A model generated the notes under the pieces. It saw only the letters and a list, made by a program, of their open reading frames with translations. It was not told where the DNA came from and did no database searches. 64,000 nucleotides of DNA, taken from assembly GCA_035274425.1 (NCBI GenBank), contig DATEOC010000023.1, positions 1 to 64,000 on the forward strand, written 5' to 3'. This document shows positions 51,658 to 59,323 of this stretch, one piece after another (within the stretch, counting starts at the first letter, position 1; every line of letters begins with the position of its first letter). The DNA comes from JADMIH01 sp035274425. GTDB lineage: Bacteria > Chloroflexota > Chloroflexia > QHBQ01 > JADMIH01. A program made the translations under genes and the position numbers.

Positions 51658-51770
51658 GCCTGTCATTCTGAGCGAAATAAGCCGAAGCCCTGAGGAACGA
51701 AGGGGAAGAATCTAAAACTGTCCCCACACATCCAAGCTCGGAGATTCCTCACTTCGTTCGGAATGACAAA
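51658..51770. repeat. MITE-like inverted repeat, copy C
   Basis: TGTCATTCTGAGCGAAATAA at the left and ACTTCGTTCGGAATGACA at the right, with a central AAGCTCGGAGATTCCTC shared with the other copies. It is related to copy A (18455) in reverse orientation. Confidence 0.75.
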
Positions 51771-51803
51771 GAGGCTGGTGCTACGATATTCATAGGTTCG
51801 TGT

Positions 51804-51888
51804 TAAAACAGGAAATCCAGACGATCCGTGAGGACCCTCTGGATTTCTGTTCCTCCGAAGCTCCGGGCGAACCCGTAACCTCGAAGTA
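51804..51888 (-). ncRNA. Structured small RNA, copy 1
   Basis: Downstream of a TTGACT-N17-TATAAT promoter. It begins near 51888 with the hairpin CUUCGAGGUUACGGG-UUCG loop, then a second hairpin AAUCCAGA...UCUGGAUU with invariant loop GGGUCCUCACGGA. Compared with copies 2 and 3, the stem pairs change together (A-U to G-C, C-G to U-A). Copy 1 lacks the direct T6 run and may end less efficiently. It lies after the DUF892 gene, so it is not in front of a gene on its strand. Confidence 0.7.
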
Positions 51889-51893
51889 GCTTG

Positions 51894-51922
51894 ATTATAG
51901 GGGATGCTCTCTGGCGAGTCAA
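51894..51922 (-). promoter_or_regulatory. Promoter of small RNA copy 1
   Basis: TTGACT at 51922-51917, a 17-bp spacer and TATAAT at 51899-51894 (minus strand). TTCCACA-N11-TGTGGAA, an inverted repeat at 51941-51965, lies upstream. Confidence 0.75.
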
Positions 51923-51940
51923 TAGCCTATTCTCGGACTT

Positions 51941-51965
51941 TTCCACATCCACCGGGAGTGTGGAA
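51941..51965. promoter_or_regulatory. Conserved palindrome upstream of small RNA promoter 1
   Basis: TTCCACA (51941-51947) and TGTGGAA (51959-51965) are perfect complements. The same location in copies 2 and 3 retains a CCTTCCAC...GGATGTG core with decaying symmetry. Confidence 0.5.
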
Positions 51966-51981
51966 GGGGTGCGGGCTAAGA

Positions 51982-52518
51982 CTAATAGGTAGGAGCGGCC
52001 TCAGCGCCTTTGGAGGCCATATCGCGCTTGGTGATCGCCTTATCCAGGAGGTCAGGTGAGATCTGCTCGAGACGCTGTGCAGTGCTCTCCTCTTGCTCAA
52101 GGTTCTTCTGGAGGAGACTTACCACCTCTCGCTGGCCTATGCGCTCGGCACTCTCGATGAGGCCCTTGTAGGCGCAAATCTCGTAGTGCTCGACCTTTTC
52201 GGCAGCACCCGCGATGGCGACGTCGCGGACTTTGGGCGCGCCGGTTGTCTCTTCGAGCATCTTCTTAGCTTCATTGACCAGGCCCCTGGCACCGGAGCAA
52301 GGCTCGCGCTTAGGCTCCTCGCCCAGGGCGGCGAAGACCTGCTTGAGGGTCTCTATCTGCCCCTCGGTCTCCTCTATATGGGTGGTGATCATCTCCTTGA
52401 GTGTCGGGTCGGTGGCCTTCTCGAGCATCTCTTGCTGCCCTTTGAGGAACTGGTGCTCAGCATCGTAGATGTCCCCCAGCTCGTGCATGAACATCTCTTC
52501 CATATTCTTGATCGGCAT
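51982..52518 (-). CDS. Ferritin-like DUF892 (YciE/YciF) protein
   Basis: 178 residues forming a four-helix bundle. Opening MEEMFMHELGDIYDAEHQFLK, then HIEETEGQIETLKQVF, EKVEHYEICAYKGL and NLEQEESTAQRLEQ carry the Glu/His ligands expected for a di-metal site. The family is stress-induced in enterobacteria (YciF). GGAGGAG precedes the ATG. It is bracketed by small RNA copies 1 (downstream) and 2 (upstream), both on its own strand. Confidence 0.88.
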   Translation of the reverse strand: MPIKNMEEMFMHELGDIYDAEHQFLKGQQEMLEKATDPTLKEMITTHIEETEGQIETLKQVFAALGEEPKREPCSGARGLVNEAKKMLEETTGAPKVRDVAIAGAAEKVEHYEICAYKGLIESAERIGQREVVSLLQKNLEQEESTAQRLEQISPDLLDKAITKRDMASKGAEAAPTY

Positions 52519-52624
52519 CTGCTTTCTCCTCCATTACTGCTCTGTCGCTGTCGTATCTAGTTCGCGGGTCGCTCATGCGACAAGAGATGGGAAAAGCAAG
52601 GAGTATGCCAGTCCAGGAGGCAGC

Positions 52625-52702
52625 AAAAAACCCAGACAATCCGTGAGGACCCTCTGGGTTTCTGCTTCTTCGTTGTTCCAGGCGAACCTGTAACCTCGAA
52701 GT
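52625..52702 (-). ncRNA. Structured small RNA, copy 2
   Basis: About 78 nt. From the +1 near 52702 it runs GUUACUUCGAGGUUACAGG-UUCG, then an A-rich link and AACCCAGA-GGGUCCUCACGGAU-UGUCUGGGUU followed by six U, a typical terminator. It is nearly identical to copy 3. It ends about 105 nt before the DUF892 start, so it could be an independent sRNA or a premature-termination leader. Confidence 0.8.
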
Positions 52703-52708
52703 AACTGC

Positions 52709-52737
52709 ATTATACGGGCTGCCTACGGGAGAGTCAA
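52709..52737 (-). promoter_or_regulatory. Promoter of small RNA copy 2
   Basis: TTGACT at 52737-52732, a 17-bp spacer and TATAAT at 52714-52709. This is the consensus pattern. Confidence 0.8.
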
Positions 52738-52792
52738 TAAGCTGGCGCTGGAGTTTTACACATCCATTCGGCACGTGGAAGGGCAGCAAGCC

Positions 52793-54580
52793 CTAGAAGA
52801 CATCCTCCGCGATATTTCTATCGTCGCGCCCGCGGTAGTGCTCCAGCCTGCGGCCACCCGTGATAGACTGAGTTTCAAGGGAAGATACGCCGTAGTTGCG
52901 GAGGGACTGGCGTACCATCTCAAGCCCCGCTTCAAACTCAGGCTGGATAACCTCGTCGGCCCCCGCCCTTTTCAGGTGAGGTATAAAGCGGGCATCATGG
53001 GTTCGGGCCAGCACGCGAATTCGGGGGTTGAGCGCTTTACCAACTCTGATGACCTGCTCCACACTCGGCAAATCGGGCAGCGTCACCACCAGCAGCTTCG
53101 CGGAGTGGATACCGGCCCGCTCCAGGGTGGGCGGAGAGGTGGCATCGCCCTGTATCAATAAATACCCTTCCTCACGCGCTTCCTCAACCTTACCGTGGTT
53201 GAAATCTATGGTCACGAAAGGGAAGCCCCTGCGGCTGAGAGCGCGAGATACTTCGTGTCCTACACGCCCATAGCCACATACGATGACGTGCCTCTTGAGA
53301 TTTGATAGCTCATCCAGGGGGTCGGGTACTTTGGCGGACTCGTTTAGAGCCTCCTCGGATTGCGCGCCCGCTCTGCCAAAGAACTTGCTTGCAAATACAC
53401 TCGCGGGTGTGGACAGCGTGCGGAACATGGCAGCAATTGGAGCGGCGCTGTTTACCAGGATGGGGTTCAATATCAGAGTTACCAGGGCACCTGCCAGTAT
53501 CAAATCATAGAGACTTTCGCTAATCGCATGCCCGTGGAGGCCAACGCTCGCCAGGACGAAGGAAAACTCCCCTATCTGCGCAAGCAGGAGTGCGGCCCTG
53601 GCTGAGACGCCGGCATTATAGCCAAAGAGCCGGATCACCCCCGCGCCTATGAGGAACTTGCCCAGCAAGATAACCGTGACCAGCAGAATGACCTCGCCCG
53701 CATGGGACAGCAGAAAGAGAGGCTCAATCAGCATCCCGATGGAGACAAAGAAGATGGTGGCGAAAATATCGCGCACGGGGATAATCTCATCTAACACGTG
53801 GCTGCTGAACTCAGACTCGGAGACGACAAGCCCGCCGACGAACGCACCAAGTGCGAATGAGATGCCCACTAGCTGGCCGAGCGTCGCCATGCCCGCAGCT
53901 ATGGCTACTATGGTCAGGAGGAACAGTTCGCGAGAGCCTACGTGAGCGACAATAGCCAGTAGCGGGGGCACAAGTCGAGTACCAAGCAGGTAGGCACCAA
54001 CGAGAAAAGCGCCACCCTTGAGGAGCGCCGCGCCCGCAGACCAGGCCAGTTCCCAACCCACCCCTTGCGCCAGCGAGGGGAGGATGATTATGAGAGCTAC
54101 CATGCTGATGTCCTGGACGATGCTAGTGCCGAGGGCAATACGCCCGGCTGTGGACTCCACTTCGTCCGAAGCAAGTAGGAGTTTTAGCATCAATATAGAG
54201 CTGGAGATGGCTATCACGCCGCCGAGGAATATCGCTTCCGTAAGAGCGTAGCCCAGACCCAGGCCAAGCAAGGTCCCAAGCGCTATATAGAGGGCGACCT
54301 GCGCAAGGCCGCCATACACTGCCACCTTACGTACTTTCTGCAAAGCCTCCAGGGAGAACTCGGTGCCGAGGGCGAACATCAACAGGGCGACGCCTATGTT
54401 CGCGAGGGTCTGCACCCGTTCGACGCTCGTGACCGGGCCGGGTGTGTAGGGGCCAATCAGGATGCCCGCGAGCAGATACCCCAGGATGACAGGCTGCCGC
54501 AGGCGATGGGCGAGGAAACCCCCAATCAGGGCGGCACCCATAGCGAAAGCCAGATCAACCAGGAGGTCTATGTTTTCCAT
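52793..54580 (-). CDS. KefB-type cation:proton antiporter with RCK domain
   Basis: 595 residues. The CPA2 transporter domain (about 12 helices, ILGYLLAGILIGPYTPGP, NIGVALLMFALGTEFS) is followed by a TrkA-N/RCK domain (HVIVCGYGRVGHEVSRALSR, IQGDATSPPTLERAGI) that binds nucleotides. K+ or Na+/H+ exchange is expected. A TATAAT box sits five bases before the ATG, so the mRNA is probably leaderless. Copy 3 of the small RNA gene lies upstream. Confidence 0.9.
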   Translation of the reverse strand: MENIDLLVDLAFAMGAALIGGFLAHRLRQPVILGYLLAGILIGPYTPGPVTSVERVQTLANIGVALLMFALGTEFSLEALQKVRKVAVYGGLAQVALYIALGTLLGLGLGYALTEAIFLGGVIAISSSILMLKLLLASDEVESTAGRIALGTSIVQDISMVALIIILPSLAQGVGWELAWSAGAALLKGGAFLVGAYLLGTRLVPPLLAIVAHVGSRELFLLTIVAIAAGMATLGQLVGISFALGAFVGGLVVSESEFSSHVLDEIIPVRDIFATIFFVSIGMLIEPLFLLSHAGEVILLVTVILLGKFLIGAGVIRLFGYNAGVSARAALLLAQIGEFSFVLASVGLHGHAISESLYDLILAGALVTLILNPILVNSAAPIAAMFRTLSTPASVFASKFFGRAGAQSEEALNESAKVPDPLDELSNLKRHVIVCGYGRVGHEVSRALSRRGFPFVTIDFNHGKVEEAREEGYLLIQGDATSPPTLERAGIHSAKLLVVTLPDLPSVEQVIRVGKALNPRIRVLARTHDARFIPHLKRAGADEVIQPEFEAGLEMVRQSLRNYGVSSLETQSITGGRRLEHYRGRDDRNIAEDVF

Positions 54581-54585
54581 GAGGG

Positions 54586-54591
54586 ATTATA
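54586..54591 (-). promoter_or_regulatory. -10 box directly before the KefB-like gene
   Basis: TATAAT on the minus strand at 54591-54586, 5 nt before the ATG at 54580. There is no clear -35 because the heptad array occupies that region. A leaderless start is inferred. Confidence 0.45.
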
Positions 54592-54603
54592 CAATAGGCG
54601 ATT

Positions 54604-54688
54604 GGATTAGGGGTCGGGGATTAGGGATTAGGGGTCAGGGGTCGGGGATCAAAATCGCACTGACCCCTGACTCCTAATCCCCGACCCC
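54604..54688. repeat. Facing heptad arrays (GGGGATTAG / CTAATCCCC)
   Basis: GGGGTCGGGGATTAGGGATT, GGGGTCAGGGG and its near complement TGACCCCTGACTCC, TAATCCCCGACCCC form an inverted pair between the KefB-like gene and small RNA copy 3. Confidence 0.8.
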
Positions 54689-54701
54689 AGAAAGAGACAG
54701 C

Positions 54702-54779
54702 AAAAAACCCAGACAATCCGTGAGGACCCTCTGGGTTTCTGCTTCTTCGACGTTCCAGGCGAACCTGTAACCTCGAAGT
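54702..54779 (-). ncRNA. Structured small RNA, copy 3
   Basis: About 78 nt, almost identical to copy 2: hairpin CUUCG...CAGG-UUCG-CCUG...CGAAG, then terminator stem AACCCAGA...UCUGGGUU with U6 at 54707-54702. The only differences from copy 2 in the RNA are near ACAACG/ACGUCG. It lies about 120 nt upstream of the KefB-like start codon. Confidence 0.8.
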
Positions 54780-54785
54780 AACTGC

Positions 54786-54814
54786 ATTATACAGGCCGTC
54801 TATATGGGAGTCAA
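54786..54814 (-). promoter_or_regulatory. Promoter of small RNA copy 3
   Basis: TTGACT at 54814-54809, a 17-bp spacer and TATAAT at 54791-54786. Confidence 0.8.
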
Positions 54815-54919
54815 TGGATGCCGAGAAGAGTTATGCACATCCTGGAGGTGGTTGGAAGGGTTCGTCTATTATTTCTTTTTCTTCAGGCGCTATAGACATA
54901 GCAAACTAAGTGCATAGCT

Positions 54920-54956
54920 TGCTACTAGGGCATGATATGGATATGCCCTAGTAGCA
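54920..54956. terminator. Hairpin at the lipoprotein gene end
   Basis: TGCTACTAGGGCAT (54920-54933) and its complement ATGCCCTAGTAGCA (54943-54956) overlap the stop codon of the lipoprotein gene. There is no T-run, so it may protect the 3' end rather than terminate. Confidence 0.5.
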
Positions 54957-55541
54957 GGGCATTATGTGCTTAGGTCCAGCGTGTCGAACGAAGTCGATTG
55001 AGCCTCCATGCGTCGGCACGAGCTGGCCGCTTATGAAACGACGGCCTTCGAAGGAGTAGTCAAACCTCGCATGATTTGGGTCTACCAGGGTCATGATACC
55101 CTTCTGCCCAGGGTTACCGACATAAATGGGCGCGTTACCGTCGTCTGGGCCATTTGCCAGGTCCCAGAAGCTGCCGTCGAAATCTACGCTATGGTCTACG
55201 CCGCAATGGGTAAAGATGCCGAATTCGTAAGCCTGACCTTGCTGTACCCTGGCACTGTTCGGTCGGAGCAACATCCCACGTACCGGCGTGGCCCCAGGAC
55301 TGTCAGGCGTCCATGTCGGCAACAGCATATCGCGCCAGGCCACTTCCGCAGTGGGAGGCAAAGGGATGGGCGTCTTGAGGCCTGGAGATAGCCGAGGGGT
55401 AGCTGATGGCTGTAAGGAGGCAACCAGAGTGGGAGAAGCTAAAGGTATCTGGGTGGGCGGGGGTTGCAGATCAGAGTCACAGGCCGTAGATATGAGAAGT
55501 AAGAAACAAGTAAGAGAGATAATTACCGGCGGCTTATTCAT
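54948..55541 (-). CDS. Lipoprotein, cupredoxin-like
   Basis: 197 residues with a lipobox at LLLISTAC and a Pro/Thr-rich linker (about 25-70). The rest has an isolated Cys and the pattern FGIFTHCGVDHSVDFDGSFW then DPNHARFDYSFEGRRF. The family is not recognised; a beta-sandwich is plausible. It is expected on the outer face of the cytoplasmic membrane. The stop codon lies within a hairpin. Confidence 0.65.
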   Translation of the reverse strand: MNKPPVIISLTCFLLLISTACDSDLQPPPTQIPLASPTLVASLQPSATPRLSPGLKTPIPLPPTAEVAWRDMLLPTWTPDSPGATPVRGMLLRPNSARVQQGQAYEFGIFTHCGVDHSVDFDGSFWDLANGPDDGNAPIYVGNPGQKGIMTLVDPNHARFDYSFEGRRFISGQLVPTHGGSIDFVRHAGPKHIMPCY

Positions 55542-55833
55542 GCGTGCATCCTCATCTTTCTACTGATATAAAAGGTGAAGAGGTGGACCTTTCAATGTCT
55601 CTTGGTAAGAACGATAAGAGCTACAGCAAGGTTCCAACCGGCGGGCAAAGAGCATGTATGTTTGACATAGCGCAAAGCGCACTGCTATAATCCGAAGTAT
55701 ACGCAGAGCAGCGTCGAAGAGAAGTTTCTGCTCATGCCTGGGTATTTATGCGTAGAACCAGACCCTCTAGAGCCACTTCCAGTAAGCCGGTACATACGCG
55801 CCAATGCGCGATGGGTTGACCCCGTAAACGTCT
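55542..55833. other. 292-bp intergenic region with the histidine kinase promoter
   Basis: No gene supported. The minus-strand promoter of the lipoprotein is not clear. On the plus strand the kinase promoter stands at 55662-55691 and its leader of about 136 nt contains nothing I recognise. Confidence 0.5.
55662..55691 (+). promoter_or_regulatory. Sigma-70 promoter of the two-component operon
   Basis: TTGACA at 55662-55667, an 18-bp spacer and TATAAT at 55686-55691. Confidence 0.75.
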
Positions 55834-57699
55834 ATGCGAATCCGCCACAAGATACTCCTCGGTTACGTGGCGCTCATCACGGTAGTGGTCGCGCTGGTAA
55901 TCTATTTCCTCCTCACCCTCACCGACATCAACCGCCGCTACAACGACCTGATCAGTCGCGACCGCAACATCCTCGTCCAGGCCAACAATCTGCGCGTGTG
56001 GGTGCAGCGCCAGATCGTAGCGGCGCGCACCTACGAGCAGCTAGGCGACGACAGCCTCAGGCTCGAATATGGAGATGCGGTCAAGCAGCAGCAGACGGCT
56101 ATAAGCGCCATCCGCCCATTCCTCACCAGCCAGGAAGACCGTCAGACCATCGACGAGATAAAGCAGGCCAGCGAGAGCTATAACATCCTCGCCCAGGAGA
56201 CGATGGACCTGGCGCGAGAGACGCCCAGGACCGACCAACTTGAGTATATACTGGCGCTCAAGCGCGGCCAGGGGGAAACGGCCCGCCTCGATCTCATCAA
56301 TACTACCGAAGGCTTCATCATACGCAAGAACCAGCAAGTGGAGAAAGCGCAGACCGACCTGAGCGCGAAGGTGGATGAAATCTCGACCTACCTCCTCATC
56401 TGGTCCACACTGGGCGTGATCGGGGCGGCGATTGCAGCTACCCTCCTCACCGAGAGCTTCACAGCGCCGCTGCGCCGCTTGATGCGCAATATACAGGGAA
56501 TATCGTCGGGCGACCTGCAAACCGCCGTCGCCGTCCGCTCTAAGGATGAGGTAGGCGAGCTTGGCACAGTGCTGGAAACGATGCGGCAGCGACTCTCCAC
56601 AGCCGCTGATCAGAACGAGGACCTCTTGCAGAGCGCCCGTGAGGAGGCCGAAAAGCTGGCGCGAGCGCAGCGTGACCTCGAAGTAGCTAACACCGAGCTA
56701 CAGGAGGCGCTTGAGATAGAGTCGGAGGCGCGGAAGCGGATGGAGGAGATAGACCGCCTCAAGGCCGAATTCACCAGTATGGTGTCGCACGAATTGAAGA
56801 CGCCCGTCTCTTATGTCTATAATTACGCAGGCGCGCTGAAAGAACACAACCAGAGCCTCAACGAGGGACAGCGCACCGAGTTCCTGACGGCGATACAAGG
56901 TGAAGCCCAGCACCTTATCACGCTCATAGACGACATTATGGCTATCTCTCTCCTGGAAGCGGGGGGGCTGGTACATCGCTTCGTGGAGACCGATCTGCGC
57001 AAGATAATCGACTCTGTCGTGAAAGACCAGCAACTAACTACCAGAAGGCACAGTATCACCGTCAAGGGGCCGGACAACCTGCCCGTGCGCGCCGATCCTA
57101 CCCGCATGCGACAGGTGATGAATAACCTCGTCTCGAACGCTATCAAGTATTCGCCCCAGGGTGGGCCTATCGAGGTGAGATTGAGGGCCAACCCGGTAGA
57201 TGGCACCGCGATAGTGTACGTGCGCGACCACGGGATCGGTGTGAATCCGGCGGACGTGCCTAAGCTCTTCGACCGCTTCAGCCGAGTGTTGAGCAAAGAG
57301 ACGATGGCGATACCGGGGAGCGGCCTGGGCCTCTATATAGCCCACCACATAGTGGAGGCGCACGGTGGGACGATGAGCATCCAGCCCGCACCAGGCGAGG
57401 GGACGATAGCGGAGATTACCATCCCGATGATCATGGAAGCAACAGAGGAAGATGCAGAGCCTTCGCCCAACGATGAGCACAAACCAATGAAGATCAGGCG
57501 GCTCCGTACCATCCCCGCAGGGAGTAATGGCGCTACGGCCAATGGTAACAATAACGGTCATGGCAGCAGTAACGGCGAAAGCAGTGACTTCTATTTGACT
57601 GAGGTTGTCAGCACGCCGAGCGAGCCTGACAATCAAGGAAGGACCACAATCGCTCTTGGCGAATCTGAAGAGGCGCTACCTACCACCCCCTCCAAGTAG
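55834..57699 (+). CDS. Membrane sensor histidine kinase
   Basis: 621 residues. Two membrane helices (about 8-28 and 189-208) flank a CHASE3-like helical sensor. HAMP (ESFTAPLRRLMRNIQGI, KDEVGELGTVLETMRQRL), a coiled coil, HisKA with phospho-His in SHELKTPVSYVYNYAG and HATPase_c (NNLVSNAIKYSP, DHGIGV, GSGLGLYIAHHI) follow. A tail of about 85 residues, Asn/Gly-rich, is unusual. It is followed 53 bases later by its response regulator. The stimulus is unknown. Confidence 0.9.
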   Translation: MRIRHKILLGYVALITVVVALVIYFLLTLTDINRRYNDLISRDRNILVQANNLRVWVQRQIVAARTYEQLGDDSLRLEYGDAVKQQQTAISAIRPFLTSQEDRQTIDEIKQASESYNILAQETMDLARETPRTDQLEYILALKRGQGETARLDLINTTEGFIIRKNQQVEKAQTDLSAKVDEISTYLLIWSTLGVIGAAIAATLLTESFTAPLRRLMRNIQGISSGDLQTAVAVRSKDEVGELGTVLETMRQRLSTAADQNEDLLQSAREEAEKLARAQRDLEVANTELQEALEIESEARKRMEEIDRLKAEFTSMVSHELKTPVSYVYNYAGALKEHNQSLNEGQRTEFLTAIQGEAQHLITLIDDIMAISLLEAGGLVHRFVETDLRKIIDSVVKDQQLTTRRHSITVKGPDNLPVRADPTRMRQVMNNLVSNAIKYSPQGGPIEVRLRANPVDGTAIVYVRDHGIGVNPADVPKLFDRFSRVLSKETMAIPGSGLGLYIAHHIVEAHGGTMSIQPAPGEGTIAEITIPMIMEATEEDAEPSPNDEHKPMKIRRLRTIPAGSNGATANGNNNGHGSSNGESSDFYLTEVVSTPSEPDNQGRTTIALGESEEALPTTPSK

Positions 57700-57752
57700 A
57701 GAGGTCCAGATCACCTCTTGCTCCAGGGGAAACTAGCAAAGGAAGTTAGAGT

Positions 57753-58481
57753 ATGACCAATCAGGCGGAATGGGAAGAACCATCCGTAGAGGGTGACGAG
57801 CAAGAAGCGCGGCGCGACGGCCCTATCCGCGTGCTCGTGGTGGACGACCAGCCCGTCTTCACCGAGATGTTGCGCGTGGTGCTCGATATGCAGACCGACA
57901 TCGAGGTAGTGGGGATGGCCTTCACAGGCGAGGAGGGGCTGAAGACCGCTCTCGAAGTGAAGCCGGATGTACTGCTGGTGGACTACCACATGCCCGGCAT
58001 GACAGGTATCGATGTGATACAGGAATTGAAAGCCGCCGGACAGGAGACCATCACGGTGGTGCTCACTGCCGATACGGACGAGGCGGTGATGGCGGGCGCT
58101 ATCGCCGCGGGCGCAGCAGGGTATATCACGAAGCAGCAGGCGCTCAACGAGGTTGTGCAGGCGGTCCGTAGCGCGTCGGAGGGGGAGCCTGTGGTCCCTC
58201 CCTTCATGATCCCACGCATCCTGTCGCACTTTCACCGCCAGCAGCAGAAAGAGCAGCAAGCCGAGCTGCTACGCGAGCGCCTGTCGGCCAGGGAGATACA
58301 GATACTTGAGCAGCTTGCGCGTGGCCGCAGCAACGAGGAGATAAGCGAGATATTCGTGCTCAGCCCCAACACCGTGCGCACTCACATCCACAATATCATC
58401 AAGAAGATGGGTGTCCATTCCAAGTTGCAAGCTACCACATTGGCATTGCAGCTTGGAATCATCGAAGTCCCGCGAGACTAG
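57753..58481 (+). CDS. NarL/FixJ-type response regulator
   Basis: 242 residues. Receiver domain with VLVVDDQPVF, phospho-acceptor Asp in LLVDYHMPG and TADTDEAVMAG, then LuxR-type HTH (LSAREIQILEQLARGRSNEEI, NTVRTHIHNIIKKMGV). Extra N-terminal residues (about 20) are acidic. Paired with the upstream histidine kinase. A strong terminator follows. Confidence 0.92.
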   Translation: MTNQAEWEEPSVEGDEQEARRDGPIRVLVVDDQPVFTEMLRVVLDMQTDIEVVGMAFTGEEGLKTALEVKPDVLLVDYHMPGMTGIDVIQELKAAGQETITVVLTADTDEAVMAGAIAAGAAGYITKQQALNEVVQAVRSASEGEPVVPPFMIPRILSHFHRQQQKEQQAELLRERLSAREIQILEQLARGRSNEEISEIFVLSPNTVRTHIHNIIKKMGVHSKLQATTLALQLGIIEVPRD

Positions 58482-58491
58482 AAGTTTTTTC

Positions 58492-58538
58492 TTTATCATG
58501 AAATTGCGGACGCTACGCGTCCGCAATTTCATGATAAA
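58492..58538. terminator. 22-bp perfect hairpin terminator
   Basis: Arms 58492-58513 and 58517-58538 with loop TAC, GCGGACGC core, A/T-rich outer arms and a preceding TTTTTTC run. It ends the two-component transcript before rpiA. Confidence 0.85.
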
Positions 58539-58566
58539 CATATCTCAACCACGTGGGGGTCTGTCC

Positions 58567-59262
58567 GTGAGTTCCGATGTGCGAGAGTTGAAGAAAGCGG
58601 CGGCGTTACGTGCTGTTGGCTACGTCCGCGACGGGATGCGCGTGGGGCTGGGCACGGGGTCTACCGCCGAGTACGCAGTGCGCGAGCTTGGAGCGCGGGT
58701 GGCGCAGGGCCTACAGATTATTGGCGTGCCCACGTCGGAGAAGACGGCAGTGCTCGCCCGCCAGCTTGGTATCCCCCTCGCAACGCTGGAGGAATGCCCC
58801 GAACTCGACCTAACCATAGACGGCGCGGACGAAGTGGACCCGCGAACGCTCGACGTTATCAAGGGGCTGGGGGGCGCGCTGCTAAGGGAGAAGATTGTGG
58901 CTCTCGCCAGCAAGCTAGAGGTGCTGGTGGTGGACGAGAGCAAGATAGTGGAGAGGCTGGGAGAACGCACACCTGTGCCTGTAGAGGTGGTCCAGTTTGG
59001 CTGGACGCAAACGCACAGCGCCCTGGCAGCATTGGGCTGCGATCCGCAACGCCGCATCACCGGGCGGGGAGAACCGTACATCACCGATAGCGGTAACTAT
59101 CTGCTGGACTGCCGATTCCCTGGAGTAGACGACCCTGCTGACTTAGCCACGCGCATCAAGAGTATCACTGGCGTGGTGGAGCATGGGCTGTTCGTGGGGA
59201 TAGCGGGCAGGGTAGTGGTTGCGGGCGAGAGTGGGGTGCAAGTAATCGAGAAGGGCGCATGA
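58567..59262 (+). CDS. rpiA: Ribose-5-phosphate isomerase A
   Basis: 231 residues. Motifs GLGTGSTAEYAVREL, DLTIDGADEVDP, KGLGGALLREKI and YLLDCRF match RpiA. It interconverts ribose-5-P and ribulose-5-P. The GTG at 58567 agrees with the family's length; an upstream in-frame ATG would run through the terminator and the previous gene's end. No good promoter was seen between the hairpin and this start. Confidence 0.94.
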   Translation: MSSDVRELKKAAALRAVGYVRDGMRVGLGTGSTAEYAVRELGARVAQGLQIIGVPTSEKTAVLARQLGIPLATLEECPELDLTIDGADEVDPRTLDVIKGLGGALLREKIVALASKLEVLVVDESKIVERLGERTPVPVEVVQFGWTQTHSALAALGCDPQRRITGRGEPYITDSGNYLLDCRFPGVDDPADLATRIKSITGVVEHGLFVGIAGRVVVAGESGVQVIEKGA

Positions 59263-59275
59263 CCACAGCAGGCTA

Positions 59276-59323
59276 CAAACCCAACCCCACATAGACCCTT
59301 CTTAAGATGTGGGGTTGGGTTTG
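59276..59323. terminator. 17-bp hairpin between rpiA and dnaC-like gene
   Basis: CAAACCCAACCCCACAT (59276-59292) and ATGTGGGGTTGGGTTTG (59307-59323) around a 14-nt loop. It lies between convergent genes and touches the stop codon of the minus-strand gene. Confidence 0.78.

Noticed and set aside
52625..54779. ydaO or other known ion riboswitch before KefB-like and DUF892 genes
   Set aside because: The RNA is too short, copy 1 is not in front of a gene on its strand, and the KefB-like gene has its own -10 box. The known ydaO core was not seen.
55734..56183. Plus-strand frame overlapping the histidine kinase start
   Set aside because: It is out of frame with the kinase, whose domains are complete, and encodes a Pro/Arg/His-rich product typical of a shifted frame.
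58411..58566. Longer rpiA start
   Set aside because: It would overlap the end of the response regulator and run through a 22-bp terminator. The GTG at 58567 gives normal RpiA length.
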